Source: JAGVSR01 sp963825555 (lineage in GTDB: Bacteria > Pseudomonadota > Alphaproteobacteria > Rhizobiales > Hyphomicrobiaceae). From it: DNA of 64,000 nucleotides. The DNA lies in contig CAWGTZ010000002.1 of NCBI GenBank assembly GCA_963825555.1, positions 1 to 64,000 of the forward strand, written 5' to 3'. Of this stretch, positions 32,426 through 41,892 are shown one piece after another; position 1 is the first letter of the stretch, and each line of letters starts with the position of its first letter. The position numbers and the translations under genes are program-made. Under the pieces are notes generated by a model. The model worked only from the letters and a program-made list of their open reading frames with translations, did not search any database and was not told where the DNA came from.

Positions 32426-35400
32426 CTACTGATAGGGGGAGATCTGGAACGGCTGCCAGCTATTCGTCGGCGGCTTCTTCTTGATCTGCGTCTGCACGCG
32501 TTGTGAGCGCTTGGCAGGCTTCTGGGCGTCCTCTGACGCTAGATCCGCATCATCCCCTGTGATCCCGTCCGGACCCGCCGTCCCCTCGGGCACGGCCGCC
32601 TCGCCTGGCCCGGACGCCGGATCGCCCGGCAGCGTTTGCTGCTCCTGCTGGCGCTGCTGCTCCTCCAATTGGCGCGCGCGCTCGGCTTCCAGCGCCTTCT
32701 GCCGCTCACGCTCCTTCTTCGCGCGCTGCTCGTCGAGCTTACGCAGCCGCTCCAGTTCATCCACGTCGCGCTCCATGCGCCGCACGGTCAGTTCGCGCTC
32801 CAGTGCATCCACGCTGATGTCGGGCTCCATGGCGCCCAATTCTGCAATCGGGCCGGAATAGACGAGGGAAATGGCGGGCAGAAGGCTCCGCTTTATTTCA
32901 CCCGGAGGCGCTGCCCCTTTCTCGGCCGGAGCAGCCGCGCCAGCGACACTCGGCGCCGCGCGTGCAATCCCCTTGCCTTCGATTTTCCAGCCGCTGTTGA
33001 GCGTGAAGGTCTGCAGGTCCAGCGCCGCATCGAAGGTGGCCCGGCCATCGGCCGTCTCGATCTTGACGCGCGAGAGCTTCATCGCGCCATCGGAGATCTC
33101 CACCGGCACCTTGACCTGGCCGATCTTCATTTCCGTGTCTTTCAGGGCCGTCCTCAGTGCCGTCACGAGCGGCTCGCCCGAACTTGGTCCCTTTGCCAGC
33201 AGAGCCTCTTCGCTGACCTCGGAAACGGCCTGAGGCGCGACGCCCGAGAGCGTCACGTCACCCAGCGCGAGTTCACCCTTGCCCGTCACCGCGCCCATCA
33301 TGGCGTGCGGCGATAGCGCATTGCCCGCAAAATCGACCGCCAGAGACGCAACGTCGCCTTCAATCGCGTCGTCCTGCCCGCTCTCCGAGCTGCCCTTGCT
33401 GGAAATGGAGATCTTCAGGTCGCCATCGAGCGACACGCCGGCCGCCTGCTGCTGGATGACAAAGCCAGAGACGGCCTTTCCGCCGAGCGCGGCGCCTTCC
33501 AGGCTCTTGACCTCCAGACGTCCCGGCGCCAGCACCAAATTCAGACGCGCATCCTTCATGGCCAGACCCGGCTCAAGCGCAAGGCTGCGGACGCTGGCCT
33601 TTACGGTTCCGCTGATGTGGTCGAGCGGCGTCAGGTCGAAAGCCTGCGCCGGCCAGATGGCGCGCGGCGATGAGACCTGGCTCGCCTCGGGCTCGTCTTT
33701 GCGCCGGCGTGACGGCGGCGGCGCGGACGACGGCAATGCGATCTCGCCTTCGCCAATCATGGCCGGCGCAGCCGTGACCGAGGCCAGAAGTGTGGGCAGC
33801 GAAGCCTTGTCGGCGGCCAGTTCGGCCTCGACCATCGCAGGCTGCCCCTCGGCACCCGGCCTGTAGCTCAAAACGCCGGAAACGGCGGAGTCGCCGATCG
33901 ACAGCGCGGGGCTCGCCAAGGTCAGCTTGGTCCCGTCGTGGGCTGCGGCGAGCTTGCCGTTGAGAGACACACTGCCCAAACCGGGCGCAACGGCCAGTCC
34001 CGTCAGCGCCAGCACACGGCGCAGATCCTGCGCATCGATGCGGACTTCGCCTTTCGCCGCGACATTGTCGTTTTCGGGCACGATCACGCGCCCGTTGAAG
34101 TCGAGCTGTACCGTGTCGGCGTCGAGCTCCGCGACGGCGACCAGCCCGTCAGCGGCTTTTCCAGCCGCCTTGACGAACAGCTTGCCCGGCCGTCCCGGTT
34201 CGGCACCGGCGCTCTTCACCTCCGCGATCATGTCGAGGAACGCGTAGACATCGGGGGTTTCGATGCTGGCGGTGATGTCTGCGGGGGCGGACTTCCATTC
34301 GCCCCGGGCTGCATCGATTTTCACATCCGCCACCGCGCGCCCGCCACGCAGAAGGCCATCGAGGCTGATGTCCACAGCCTCCGGCTTGCGCTCGCCGAAG
34401 CTCACGGTGGTAGCAAGTTGCCAGGGCGCGAGCCGCGACCAGCGTGCCACCTTGCTTTCGATATCTTCGGGCAGGTCGAGGAGTTCCGAAAGGGTGTTGA
34501 CCGCCTCCGGAGTCGGCGCCTCCAGAACGCCGCGCAGGCTGCCGCGGGTCTTGCGCGGTACATCCACTGCCGAACCCGCCAGATCGACCGCGAGACCTCC
34601 CGCGGAGGTGAACTTCATTCTGGGAACAGACAGGCGGCCCTTTTGCAGCGTGACGTCGAGATGCACGTTTTGCAGCTTGCGCGCGCCCTCGATCAGTTCA
34701 TCCGCCTTGATGTCGAGCGACACATCCGATGCGAAAAAGCCGTCCTCCTCGGCTTCCGGATCGCCTTGACTACTCGCCTGCGCTCCCACGGCGCCTTCCG
34801 TCAAAAGTGCACGCACGCCCGATAGTCCCGGATTGTCGGGCCAGAGATCGGCGAGATTGATGCTGTGCCCTTCAAGTGCCACAGCGAGACGGCGCGGTGC
34901 ATCGAGCCCGAGCTTGATCTCTCCGAGGATCGGCGTGCCCGTGAGGTCCGCCGTCGCTTCTGCCAACTCGATCGCCGAGTCGCTCAGCGTGAGGGTGCCC
35001 GCAATCGAGAATGGCCCGTCGCTGCGCCGCCGGCTGAACGGATTGTCGCCAAAGCCCCAGTTGGCAAATCGCGTCAGGCTCTGGCCGGACAGCGCCATCG
35101 TTCCGGAGAAGGAACGCGATCCCGCCTCGCCGTCGAGCACGCCATCAAGCGCCAGACTGGTGCCCCCTGGCAGGCTCGCGCGCACGTCCTTCAATTCGAG
35201 AGGACCGCCGCTACGCGATGCCGATAGACGGAAGCCGCTGACGGCCTGTTTGCCGAGGCCCAGCTGATCGATCGCCAGGGCGATGTTCGTGTCGGCGGTG
35301 GCAGGCAGTTGATCCACAAGACGATCGAAGAGCGTGCGGGCAAGTTCCAGGGGAATGGCGTCAGAGGCGGCCGAAACTCCCGCGGTCAACTGATCGAGAT

Positions 35401-36412
35401 CCAGCCATTTCGATGATAGGTCCACGTCCAGGAGCAGCTGGTCACCCCAGCCGATGAAGGAGCGGCCCGAAATGAGTTGCGGCAGGCCGCCCTGCTCGAG
35501 TGAGATGGAAATGTCGTCGAGCGAAATGCGGCCGGGTTCGGACTTCACAGTGGATGTGAGTTCAAAGAAGCCGGCAGGCGCTGCACTCTTTTCACCACCG
35601 GCGCCGCCTGGTGCGGCCTCCGCCGCCTGAGGTACGGGCGCAACCTCGAAACCCTCCGTCGATATCCGCGCTGTGAGCTTGCCGTCCACCCGCGGCGCCT
35701 CGGACAATCCGCCGGCTGTCGCATCGAGCGTATAGGAATTGCCAGTCGCGGGGACCGAAACGAGAGCCTTGAAACGCAGGTCGCCGTTCGGATCAAGGCG
35801 GGCGGTCGTCAGGCGCACTTCGCGCGGATCGCCCTCCCAGGCCAGCTTTCCGCGAAAGCGATACGGGCCATCGAGCGTATCGGCCGAGAATTCGCCGTTC
35901 AGCGCCGTGACGCGGGCCAATTCCATGCCGTTGGGGCCCGTCAATCCCAGGCTGCCGTCGATCACGCGCACGGACTGGAGCGATATATCCTGTGGCACGA
36001 ACGAGATCGTGCCCGGTGTCATCTGAAGACTCGAAAGGCTGGTGCGGCCCTCAGCATCCATGGAGAGTTCGATCTCTGGCCTGTCGAGTTCGATTTCGCG
36101 CGCCTCCATCACGCCCTTCAGAAGCGGCGGCACCGACACCCAGATGGTGAAACCTTCGGCGCGGAACAGCGGCCGACCGGCCTCTTCGCCGATCGCCCCG
36201 CCGATCCGAAGCTTTTCCGCATGCAAATAAGGTGAGGGCAGAAGCCTGAGCCCCACGTTGCCGGCAACGCGCACCTCACGGCCCAGAACGCGCGAGGCTT
36301 CCTCCTCGAACACACCCCGGTACCCGTTCCAGTCGATCGCATAGGGCAGACCAAACAGCGCGGCGAGCACCACGACCAACAGGCCACCCAGATAGAGAAG
36401 TATGTTGTTCAT
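32426..36412 (-). CDS. AsmA family protein (very large, AsmA-like N- and C-terminal domains)
   Basis: The protein has 1328 residues. A single N-terminal membrane helix (ILLYLGGLLVVVLAALFGLPYAIDW) is followed by the AsmA N-terminal domain (GYRGVFEEEASRVLGREVRV, LRLLPSPYLHAEKLRIGG). Hundreds of residues of repeated beta-strand units follow, ending in the AsmA_2 region (GKGELALGDVTLSGVAPQAV and similar). Such bridge-like proteins sit in the inner membrane, span the periplasm and are thought to move phospholipids toward the outer membrane. The C-terminal 110 residues are unusual: a highly charged Glu/Arg/Gln helix (DVDELERLRKLDEQRAKKER), then a Pro/Gly-rich and Lys-rich end. It is convergent with the RHH gene. 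Confidence 0.88.
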   Translation of the reverse strand: MNNILLYLGGLLVVVLAALFGLPYAIDWNGYRGVFEEEASRVLGREVRVAGNVGLRLLPSPYLHAEKLRIGGAIGEEAGRPLFRAEGFTIWVSVPPLLKGVMEAREIELDRPEIELSMDAEGRTSLSSLQMTPGTISFVPQDISLQSVRVIDGSLGLTGPNGMELARVTALNGEFSADTLDGPYRFRGKLAWEGDPREVRLTTARLDPNGDLRFKALVSVPATGNSYTLDATAGGLSEAPRVDGKLTARISTEGFEVAPVPQAAEAAPGGAGGEKSAAPAGFFELTSTVKSEPGRISLDDISISLEQGGLPQLISGRSFIGWGDQLLLDVDLSSKWLDLDQLTAGVSAASDAIPLELARTLFDRLVDQLPATADTNIALAIDQLGLGKQAVSGFRLSASRSGGPLELKDVRASLPGGTSLALDGVLDGEAGSRSFSGTMALSGQSLTRFANWGFGDNPFSRRRSDGPFSIAGTLTLSDSAIELAEATADLTGTPILGEIKLGLDAPRRLAVALEGHSINLADLWPDNPGLSGVRALLTEGAVGAQASSQGDPEAEEDGFFASDVSLDIKADELIEGARKLQNVHLDVTLQKGRLSVPRMKFTSAGGLAVDLAGSAVDVPRKTRGSLRGVLEAPTPEAVNTLSELLDLPEDIESKVARWSRLAPWQLATTVSFGERKPEAVDISLDGLLRGGRAVADVKIDAARGEWKSAPADITASIETPDVYAFLDMIAEVKSAGAEPGRPGKLFVKAAGKAADGLVAVAELDADTVQLDFNGRVIVPENDNVAAKGEVRIDAQDLRRVLALTGLAVAPGLGSVSLNGKLAAAHDGTKLTLASPALSIGDSAVSGVLSYRPGAEGQPAMVEAELAADKASLPTLLASVTAAPAMIGEGEIALPSSAPPPSRRRKDEPEASQVSSPRAIWPAQAFDLTPLDHISGTVKASVRSLALEPGLAMKDARLNLVLAPGRLEVKSLEGAALGGKAVSGFVIQQQAAGVSLDGDLKISISSKGSSESGQDDAIEGDVASLAVDFAGNALSPHAMMGAVTGKGELALGDVTLSGVAPQAVSEVSEEALLAKGPSSGEPLVTALRTALKDTEMKIGQVKVPVEISDGAMKLSRVKIETADGRATFDAALDLQTFTLNSGWKIEGKGIARAAPSVAGAAAPAEKGAAPPGEIKRSLLPAISLVYSGPIAELGAMEPDISVDALERELTVRRMERDVDELERLRKLDEQRAKKERERQKALEAERARQLEEQQRQQEQQTLPGDPASGPGEAAVPEGTAGPDGITGDDADLASEDAQKPAKRSQRVQTQIKKKPPTNSWQPFQISPYQ

Positions 36413-36783
36413 ACGACCGGTCTTGCCTACCCGCGTCTAGCCGCCCGCGCATAGCCTGTCCGCGGCTTTCGATTTCCCCGCTCGAGCCGAACAGCGAATC
36501 AGCCGCTCGACCGCCCCCTGTGTCGGGCACGAACCCCAAACGAGCCCGAACGCTGATTGTCGGCCAAATTCGGGCCGGGAATGGGGCAGCCCGCGCCGCT
36601 GCCATGTGATGAAACCCGACATTAACCGAAACACACTGATTTCTGAACCGGAATCGCGCTGCGAAGCAGCCTGATTGTTAGGCAGCCAGGCGCCCGGCGC
36701 CCTTGTGCGTTCAGGCTCTGAAGCTGTGTGAACATGCCCCCCGGCACATTACTGCCCCTGGGACCGTGCTATACCTCCCCATC
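36413..36783. promoter_or_regulatory. 371-base divergent gap between the AsmA and UvrD genes
   Basis: The two genes are transcribed apart, so promoters for both should be here. I see a short GGCGC-CCG-GCGCC inverted repeat at about 36688-36700, but no clear -35/-10 pair, no LexA box (GTTC-N7-GTTC) and no small gene. Nothing firm can be assigned. Confidence 0.3.
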
Positions 36784-39198
36784 ATGACAAATCCACCCGA
36801 TCCCAGACGGACCGGCAGAGAGTCCGCTTCGCTGGGGCCGCCGGACGATGATCCGCCGTTCGATCTGCCTCCCGGACCGGAGGCCAAGCGCCCGTCCATT
36901 TCGGCGCGCGCGATGGCGCGCGCGGACGCGCCCTATCTTTCGGCTCTCAATCCTGAACAGCGCGCGGCCGTCGAAGCCCTCGACGGGCCGGTCCTGGTGC
37001 TCGCCGGAGCGGGCACGGGCAAGACACGTGTTCTTACGACACGCATTTCCCATATCCTGGCCACCGGCCGCGCCTATCCCTCGCAGATCCTCGCCGTGAC
37101 ATTCACGAACAAGGCCGCGCGCGAAATGAAGGAGCGCATCGGCCACCTCGTCGGCGGGACCGTGGAAGGCATGCCGTGGCTTGGCACATTCCACTCCATC
37201 GGTGTGAAAATCCTGCGCCGCCACGCCGAGCTCGTGGGCCTCAAGTCCCAATTCACCATTCTGGACCCCGACGATCAGTTGCGGCTCATGAAGCAGGTGA
37301 TCGAGGCCGAAGGTCTCGACAAGGACCGCTGGCCGGCCCGCCAGCTCGCCAACCTGATCGACAGCTGGAAGAACCGCGGCTTGACGCCCGACAAGGTTCC
37401 GCAAGGCGAAGCCTTTGCATTCGCCTCTGGCAAAGGCGCCAAACTTTATGCCGCCTATCAGCAGCGCTTGAAGGACCTCAACGCCTGCGACTTCGGCGAT
37501 CTGCTGTTGGAGAACCTGCGCCTTTTTCGCGAGCACCCGGATGTTCTGGCGGACTACCACCGCCGCTTCCGCTTCATTCTCGTCGACGAGTACCAGGACA
37601 CGAACATCGCCCAGTACCTTTGGCTCCGTCTCCTCGCCCAGGGCTGCCCCAACGTCTGTTGCGTTGGCGATGACGACCAGTCCATCTATGGCTGGCGCGG
37701 CGCGGAGGTCGACAATATTCTTCGCTTTGATAAGGACTTTCCCGGCGCGACCGTGATCCGCCTCGAACGCAACTACCGTTCGACCGGCCACATCCTCGGC
37801 GCGGCGGCGGGCCTCATTGCCCACAACAAGGGCCGCCTCGGCAAGACGCTCTTCACCGACGACGCGGAAGGTCATCGCGTGACCGTCACGGGCGTCTGGG
37901 ACGACGAGGAGGAAGCACGCGGCGTCACCGACGAGATCGAGCGGCTGCGGAATGCCGGTCATCCGCTCAACCAGATGGCCATCCTCGTGCGTGCTTCGGC
38001 CCAGATGCGCGCCCTTGAAGACCGCTTCATCACGGTTGGATTGCCCTACCGCGTCATCGGCGGCCCGCGGTTCTACGAACGCCAGGAGATCAAGGACGCC
38101 ATCGCCTACCTGGAAGTGACCGCCAATCCGTCGAACGACATCAAATTCGAGCGCATCGTCAACGTGCCCAAGCGCGGGCTCGGCGACACCTCGGTCAAGC
38201 GCGTGCACGAGCTGGCGCGCGCGACCGGCATGCCGATGTTCGACGCGGCACGCGAGATCGTCACGACCGAGGATCTGCCCGGCAAGGCGCGCAAGTCGCT
38301 CTCTGATCTCGTCGCCTCCTTCGACCGCTGGCGGTCGCAGATCGGCGGACTGAAACACACGGAACTTGCCGAGCTGATACTGGATGAGAGCGGCTATACG
38401 GCCATGTGGCAGGCGGACAAGAGCCCCCAGGCCCAGAGCCGGCTGGACAACCTGAAAGAGCTTGTGCGCTTCATGCACGACTTCGACACGCTTGCGGGTT
38501 TCCTCGAACACGTCGCGCTCGTCATGGACGTGGACCAGAGCAACGACGGCGACCGCGTCTCGCTCATGACGCTCCATGCGGCGAAGGGCCTGGAGTTCGA
38601 CACCGTGTTCCTGACCGGGTGGGAAGAAGGGCTCTTTCCCCACCAGCGTGCGCTAGACGAACAAGGGCAGGCGGGCCTGGAGGAAGAGCGGCGTCTCGCC
38701 TATGTCGGCATCACGCGTGCGCGCAAGCAGGCGCACATCTCGTTTGCTCAGAACCGGCGCCTGCGCGGCCTGTTCCAGGCTGCCACGCCCTCACGTTTCG
38801 TCGACGAGTTGCCGGAAGCCCACGTCGATGTGCGCGAGGCCAAGAGCCCCTTCGGCGGAGCGTACGCCAACCCTGCGAGCCTTTACGGCAATCCTTATGG
38901 CCGTTCACGGTTCGACGACGCACAAACAAATTTCCGCTCGTCCTATTCGACACCCGGTTGGCAGCGCGCTCAGAATGCCCGGCCATCACAACCACCTGCA
39001 AAAGCGCCCGTAACCATCGAAGGCCAGCTCGTCGCCTCGTCGACGGCGGAGGGTTCGGGCTATCGCACCGGCGACCGCGTGTTCCATCAGAAGTTCGGCG
39101 AGGGGCGCGTTGCGGAAGTGGATGGCAACAAGCTGACCATCGAATTCAAGACCGCCGGACGCAAGCGTGTTGTTGACAGCTTCGTCCGCCCGCTCTGA
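36784..39198 (+). CDS. uvrD: UvrD/PcrA-type superfamily 1 DNA helicase
   Basis: The protein has 804 residues from ATG 36784. It is an ATP-driven 3'-5' DNA helicase used in repair. Motifs are present in order: LNPEQRAAVEALDGPVLVLAGAGTGKT (Q motif and Walker A), LAVTFTNKAAREMKER (Ia), HSIGVKILRRHAE, VDEYQDTN (II), GDDDQSIYGWRGA (III), LERNYRS (IV), RVSLMTLHAAKGLEFDTVFL (V) and YVGITRARKQ (VI). The C-terminus has the Tudor-like RNA polymerase-binding domain of PcrA/UvrD (DRVFHQKFGEGRVAEVDGNK). The N-terminal 45 residues are a Pro-rich extension. The gene stands alone on its strand. Confidence 0.95.
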   Translation: MTNPPDPRRTGRESASLGPPDDDPPFDLPPGPEAKRPSISARAMARADAPYLSALNPEQRAAVEALDGPVLVLAGAGTGKTRVLTTRISHILATGRAYPSQILAVTFTNKAAREMKERIGHLVGGTVEGMPWLGTFHSIGVKILRRHAELVGLKSQFTILDPDDQLRLMKQVIEAEGLDKDRWPARQLANLIDSWKNRGLTPDKVPQGEAFAFASGKGAKLYAAYQQRLKDLNACDFGDLLLENLRLFREHPDVLADYHRRFRFILVDEYQDTNIAQYLWLRLLAQGCPNVCCVGDDDQSIYGWRGAEVDNILRFDKDFPGATVIRLERNYRSTGHILGAAAGLIAHNKGRLGKTLFTDDAEGHRVTVTGVWDDEEEARGVTDEIERLRNAGHPLNQMAILVRASAQMRALEDRFITVGLPYRVIGGPRFYERQEIKDAIAYLEVTANPSNDIKFERIVNVPKRGLGDTSVKRVHELARATGMPMFDAAREIVTTEDLPGKARKSLSDLVASFDRWRSQIGGLKHTELAELILDESGYTAMWQADKSPQAQSRLDNLKELVRFMHDFDTLAGFLEHVALVMDVDQSNDGDRVSLMTLHAAKGLEFDTVFLTGWEEGLFPHQRALDEQGQAGLEEERRLAYVGITRARKQAHISFAQNRRLRGLFQAATPSRFVDELPEAHVDVREAKSPFGGAYANPASLYGNPYGRSRFDDAQTNFRSSYSTPGWQRAQNARPSQPPAKAPVTIEGQLVASSTAEGSGYRTGDRVFHQKFGEGRVAEVDGNKLTIEFKTAGRKRVVDSFVRPL

Positions 39199-39232
39199 TC
39201 GGTATACGGCGCCCCAAGCGGCATTCCATGAC

Positions 39233-39258
39233 AACTCGCGCGCCGAGTTCCTTCTTCT
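39233..39258 (+). terminator. probable terminator after uvrD
   Basis: AACTCG-CGCGC-CGAGTT is a perfect 6-base stem with a 5-base loop. It lies 35 bases after the uvrD stop and is followed by the pyrimidine run CCTTCTTCT. Confidence 0.5.
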
Positions 39259-39449
39259 GCATGGCCCGCACGACATCGTCATCGACCTGCTCATCGCGCA
39301 GAACGCCCTCTTCGTCCAAGAACCGCCGGCAACTTCTGACCGAATGGAGCAGAACAGGAAGGCGCGCTGAGGTCATAATTCGACCATGCGCCCGCTGCAT
39401 TTGCTTATGTCTTCGGGGCAATGTGGTTCACACGAGTGGGAGTAGTCGC

Positions 39450-40046
39450 ATGGTATTCCATCGCAAGACCGATCCGGCCAAGTCTGCCGCGAAATCCACC
39501 GCCGTCACGCGTCCAGACAGCCCCGTTGCACAGCATCTGGCAGCCCAGAGCGAAGTCACCATGAGCGGCCACAACTCGGGGCTTATGGAAGAGTCGCTGA
39601 TCGGCAGCGATCTCAGCATCGAGGGGCAATCCATCACGATCCGCTGCAAGGGCTCCCTGCGCGTCAACGGCAACATCCAAGCCGATCTGCACTCCCGCCA
39701 GTTGGAAGTGGGTCGTGAGGCCATCGTCACAGGTTCGATCACGGCGGATGCGGTGGAAGTTCATGGCCGCGTGAACGGGGCGATCCTCAGCAACAAGGTG
39801 GTCCTGCATTCCACGGCCGAGGTCGAGGGGGACGTCGCTGCCCAATTCCTGTCGATTGAGCAGGGAGCGAGCTTCGATGGCCGCTCGCGGCGCGTGCGCG
39901 ATCCCAGCGAGATAGCACCCCAGACCGAGCCCGTCACGGCTCCGACCGCGCAGGCTCGTCCTGTGCAAAGCTACCAGCCGCAGACGTCTGGCTATTCCGA
40001 ACACTTGAATGGGTCGTCGGCATCCAAAACACCCATTTATTCCTGA
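39450..40046 (+). CDS. bactofilin family cytoskeletal protein
   Basis: The protein has 198 residues from ATG 39450. The central bactofilin/DUF583 domain (about 45-145) has the regular beta-helix pattern: ESLIGSDLSIEGQSITIRCK, GSLRVNGNIQADLHSRQLEV, GREAIVTGSITADAVEVHGR and VNGAILSNKVVLHSTAEVEG. Both tails are polar and disordered, as in bactofilins, which polymerise without nucleotide into membrane-associated filaments and organise cell-wall or stalk synthesis. The upstream frame to 39228 is not protein-like. No M23 peptidase partner is adjacent. The gene is followed by a strong bidirectional terminator. Confidence 0.88.
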   Translation: MVFHRKTDPAKSAAKSTAVTRPDSPVAQHLAAQSEVTMSGHNSGLMEESLIGSDLSIEGQSITIRCKGSLRVNGNIQADLHSRQLEVGREAIVTGSITADAVEVHGRVNGAILSNKVVLHSTAEVEGDVAAQFLSIEQGASFDGRSRRVRDPSEIAPQTEPVTAPTAQARPVQSYQPQTSGYSEHLNGSSASKTPIYS

Positions 40047-40161
40047 TTGTCCCAAGGGGATTGGGAGGCACGGCCGTCCGGCGTTGCGCCTGATAGAGGT
40101 GCACTTCGCCGGGCGCAGCCGGCCCGGGCACTTCTGAAGCCATTTCCTGAACCGCCCTGCA

Positions 40162-40197
40162 AAAACGCCGCGCGCCGAGACATCGGCGTGCGCGTTT
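40162..40197. terminator. bidirectional rho-independent terminator
   Basis: AAAACGCCGCGCGCCGA pairs with TCGGCGTGCGCGTTTT across a GACA loop, with one bulge and one G-T pair. The A run on one side and T run on the other serve both strands. It lies between the convergent bactofilin gene and the gene ending at 40203. Confidence 0.75.
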
Positions 40198-40202
40198 TCG
40201 GT

Positions 40203-41534
40203 TTACGTGCGCGACTGGAAACTCTGCGCGGCGCTTTCCGATATGCGTTGCACGCGCTCGATTTCGCGGCCGATCTGACGTAACTGTCCCGCGACCTTCA
40301 TGACGGGCAAATGCCCGGCTTGCACTGCCGACTCGGTCTCTTCGAGACGCCGGCGAATGACGGCCAGTTCACTCTGCATGACTTCGCGCAACACCGCGGT
40401 GCTCGAATGCATGGAAACAGCGGCTTCTGTCCGTGCGAGCATGGCCTTCAATTGCAGCAGCGCGCTGTCCAGGGCCGGATCTTGAGGATCGCTCGCAGGC
40501 GGAGGAGGTGGCTCCAACCGGCTGCGCAATTCAGCGACGGCGCCAGAAGACAGATCCTGTATCTTGCGCGCATGCCGAGAGGCGCCGGACAGCATGCCTG
40601 ACACATAGGGCTCGGCCAGACGCATGTGACCGGTACGCGTCAGATAAAATCCGGCGAGCGCAAAGCAGCCCAACACAGCAAACCAAGGATTGACGGAAAT
40701 CGACCACGCAGCGGACGAGGCCGCCGACTTATCAGGCGTGGCCCCGAGCGATCCGATCGAAATGTACTCAGGGGCCTGCGGCTCGCCGGTATAGACCGTC
40801 AAGGACGTCGACCATCCGCCATTCAAGCCCTGACCCGGATTGGTGAGACCGGCCACCGGCATTTCGGAGTTTTCCTCGCGCGCAATGCCAAGGATTGGCT
40901 CGTCAGGCTCGTCGGCCTCCGGCAGCATCCGCATCGCATCGGGCCGCTCTGCCATGAGATCGGCCGCCGCCCATTCCGAGGCAGCCTTGTCCCCGATGAT
41001 CCTGGCACCTGCTTCGCGAACCGGTGCAAACCCCTGAGGCAGAACCATCTGGTCCATCGGTCGCGTGACACGCCACGGCAAGCACTCGCCCGGCATCCCA
41101 ACGCCCATGGCCGGCTTCAGATCCGAACAGCTCGGCGCGTTCCCCGATGAGGACTCGGGCTCTCGTTCCAAAACGAGGTGACCCTTGGCGATGGACGCGG
41201 CTCCAGCGGTCGTCCGGCCGATCGCGGCGACAACCTGCATCCAGGGCACGCGCTGCGAACCACACATCAGGTCGAACCGGTGAACGGTAATGGACGTACA
41301 GTTGTTGGAAAACGGAGGGTCACACTTCGTAACGAGGCGCCGCTCGACCCCGCCGGCCACATCGAAGGTGCGCTCGGGGCCCGGCCTGATGCCAATGGCG
41401 CCGTTTTCCACCGAGCAGGAATACGGCATGGCGAGGCGCTGACCCGTGCCGGTCTGGACACTGTCCAAAGACCATGCGGACGGGACGTTGGCACCCGCCG
41501 CAAGCAGCACGAAAAGGCAAAAGCCACGCCGCAC
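40203..41534 (-). CDS. membrane-anchored coiled-coil protein of unknown function
   Basis: The protein has 443 residues. A signal peptide (FCLFVLLAAGANVPSAWSLD) is followed by a periplasmic region of about 270 residues with several cysteines (YSCSVE, TKCDPPFSNNCTS, DLMCGS, CSDLKP, GECLPW). One membrane helix follows (PWFAVLGCFALAGFYLTRTG), then a cytoplasmic part with a proline run (EPPPPPASDP). The C-terminal helical region (LLQLKAMLARTEAAVSMHSS, VIRRRLEETESAVQAGHLPV) looks like a coiled coil. I recognise no family. The periplasmic Cys domain joined to a cytoplasmic coiled coil could link envelope sensing to a cytoplasmic partner, but that is speculation. It is divergent from the DUF3754 gene. 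Confidence 0.6.
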   Translation of the reverse strand: MRRGFCLFVLLAAGANVPSAWSLDSVQTGTGQRLAMPYSCSVENGAIGIRPGPERTFDVAGGVERRLVTKCDPPFSNNCTSITVHRFDLMCGSQRVPWMQVVAAIGRTTAGAASIAKGHLVLEREPESSSGNAPSCSDLKPAMGVGMPGECLPWRVTRPMDQMVLPQGFAPVREAGARIIGDKAASEWAAADLMAERPDAMRMLPEADEPDEPILGIAREENSEMPVAGLTNPGQGLNGGWSTSLTVYTGEPQAPEYISIGSLGATPDKSAASSAAWSISVNPWFAVLGCFALAGFYLTRTGHMRLAEPYVSGMLSGASRHARKIQDLSSGAVAELRSRLEPPPPPASDPQDPALDSALLQLKAMLARTEAAVSMHSSTAVLREVMQSELAVIRRRLEETESAVQAGHLPVMKVAGQLRQIGREIERVQRISESAAQSFQSRT

Positions 41535-41892
41535 CTAACGTCCCCCCTCCGAAGCGCCCGAAGTTTAACTCTAACCTTCTGTAAGACGTGGGACAACGGC
41601 ATGACTAAGGCACGATACGAACATTGGTTTGTATATCAGGGATATGCTCAAAGCGTGCCTTCCTCCGGCTTTTCCCGGAAGCCCTGAGAGGGCGTTGGCG
41701 GCGGCCTCAGCGGGGTCCCAAGCCGGCCTTTGCCCAAGCTCTGCCACGATATTTGCTCAAACCGTCAAAATACTGATCTTGTGGACGGTTAGTCTCGACA
41801 AGGAAAAATCCGGACGCCAAAATAATCCGGACGGGGAGCAAAAGACGCGACGGGCCGCTGGCCGACCGCGACCATGAGAGGGGAAGAATCCG
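41535..41892. promoter_or_regulatory. 358-base divergent gap between the coiled-coil and DUF3754 genes
   Basis: The region should hold both promoters. It includes a relatively AT-rich stretch (about 41610-41650, TTTGTATATCAGGGATATGC) unlike its surroundings. A further frame of 82 codons (41629-41877) is open but has no ribosome site or protein-like pattern. I cannot place a promoter or RNA with confidence. Confidence 0.3.

Noticed and set aside
36413..36783. LexA (SOS) box upstream of uvrD
   Set aside because: No GTTC-N7-GTTC or GAAC-N7-GAAC pair with correct spacing was found.
36769..38643. Minus-strand open frame of 624 codons
   Set aside because: It is antisense to the UvrD helicase, whose motifs are complete on the plus strand.
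41629..41877. 82-codon frame in the gap before the DUF3754 gene
   Set aside because: No ribosome site, no protein-like pattern, and it spans an AT-rich promoter-like region. It could be reconsidered if conserved.
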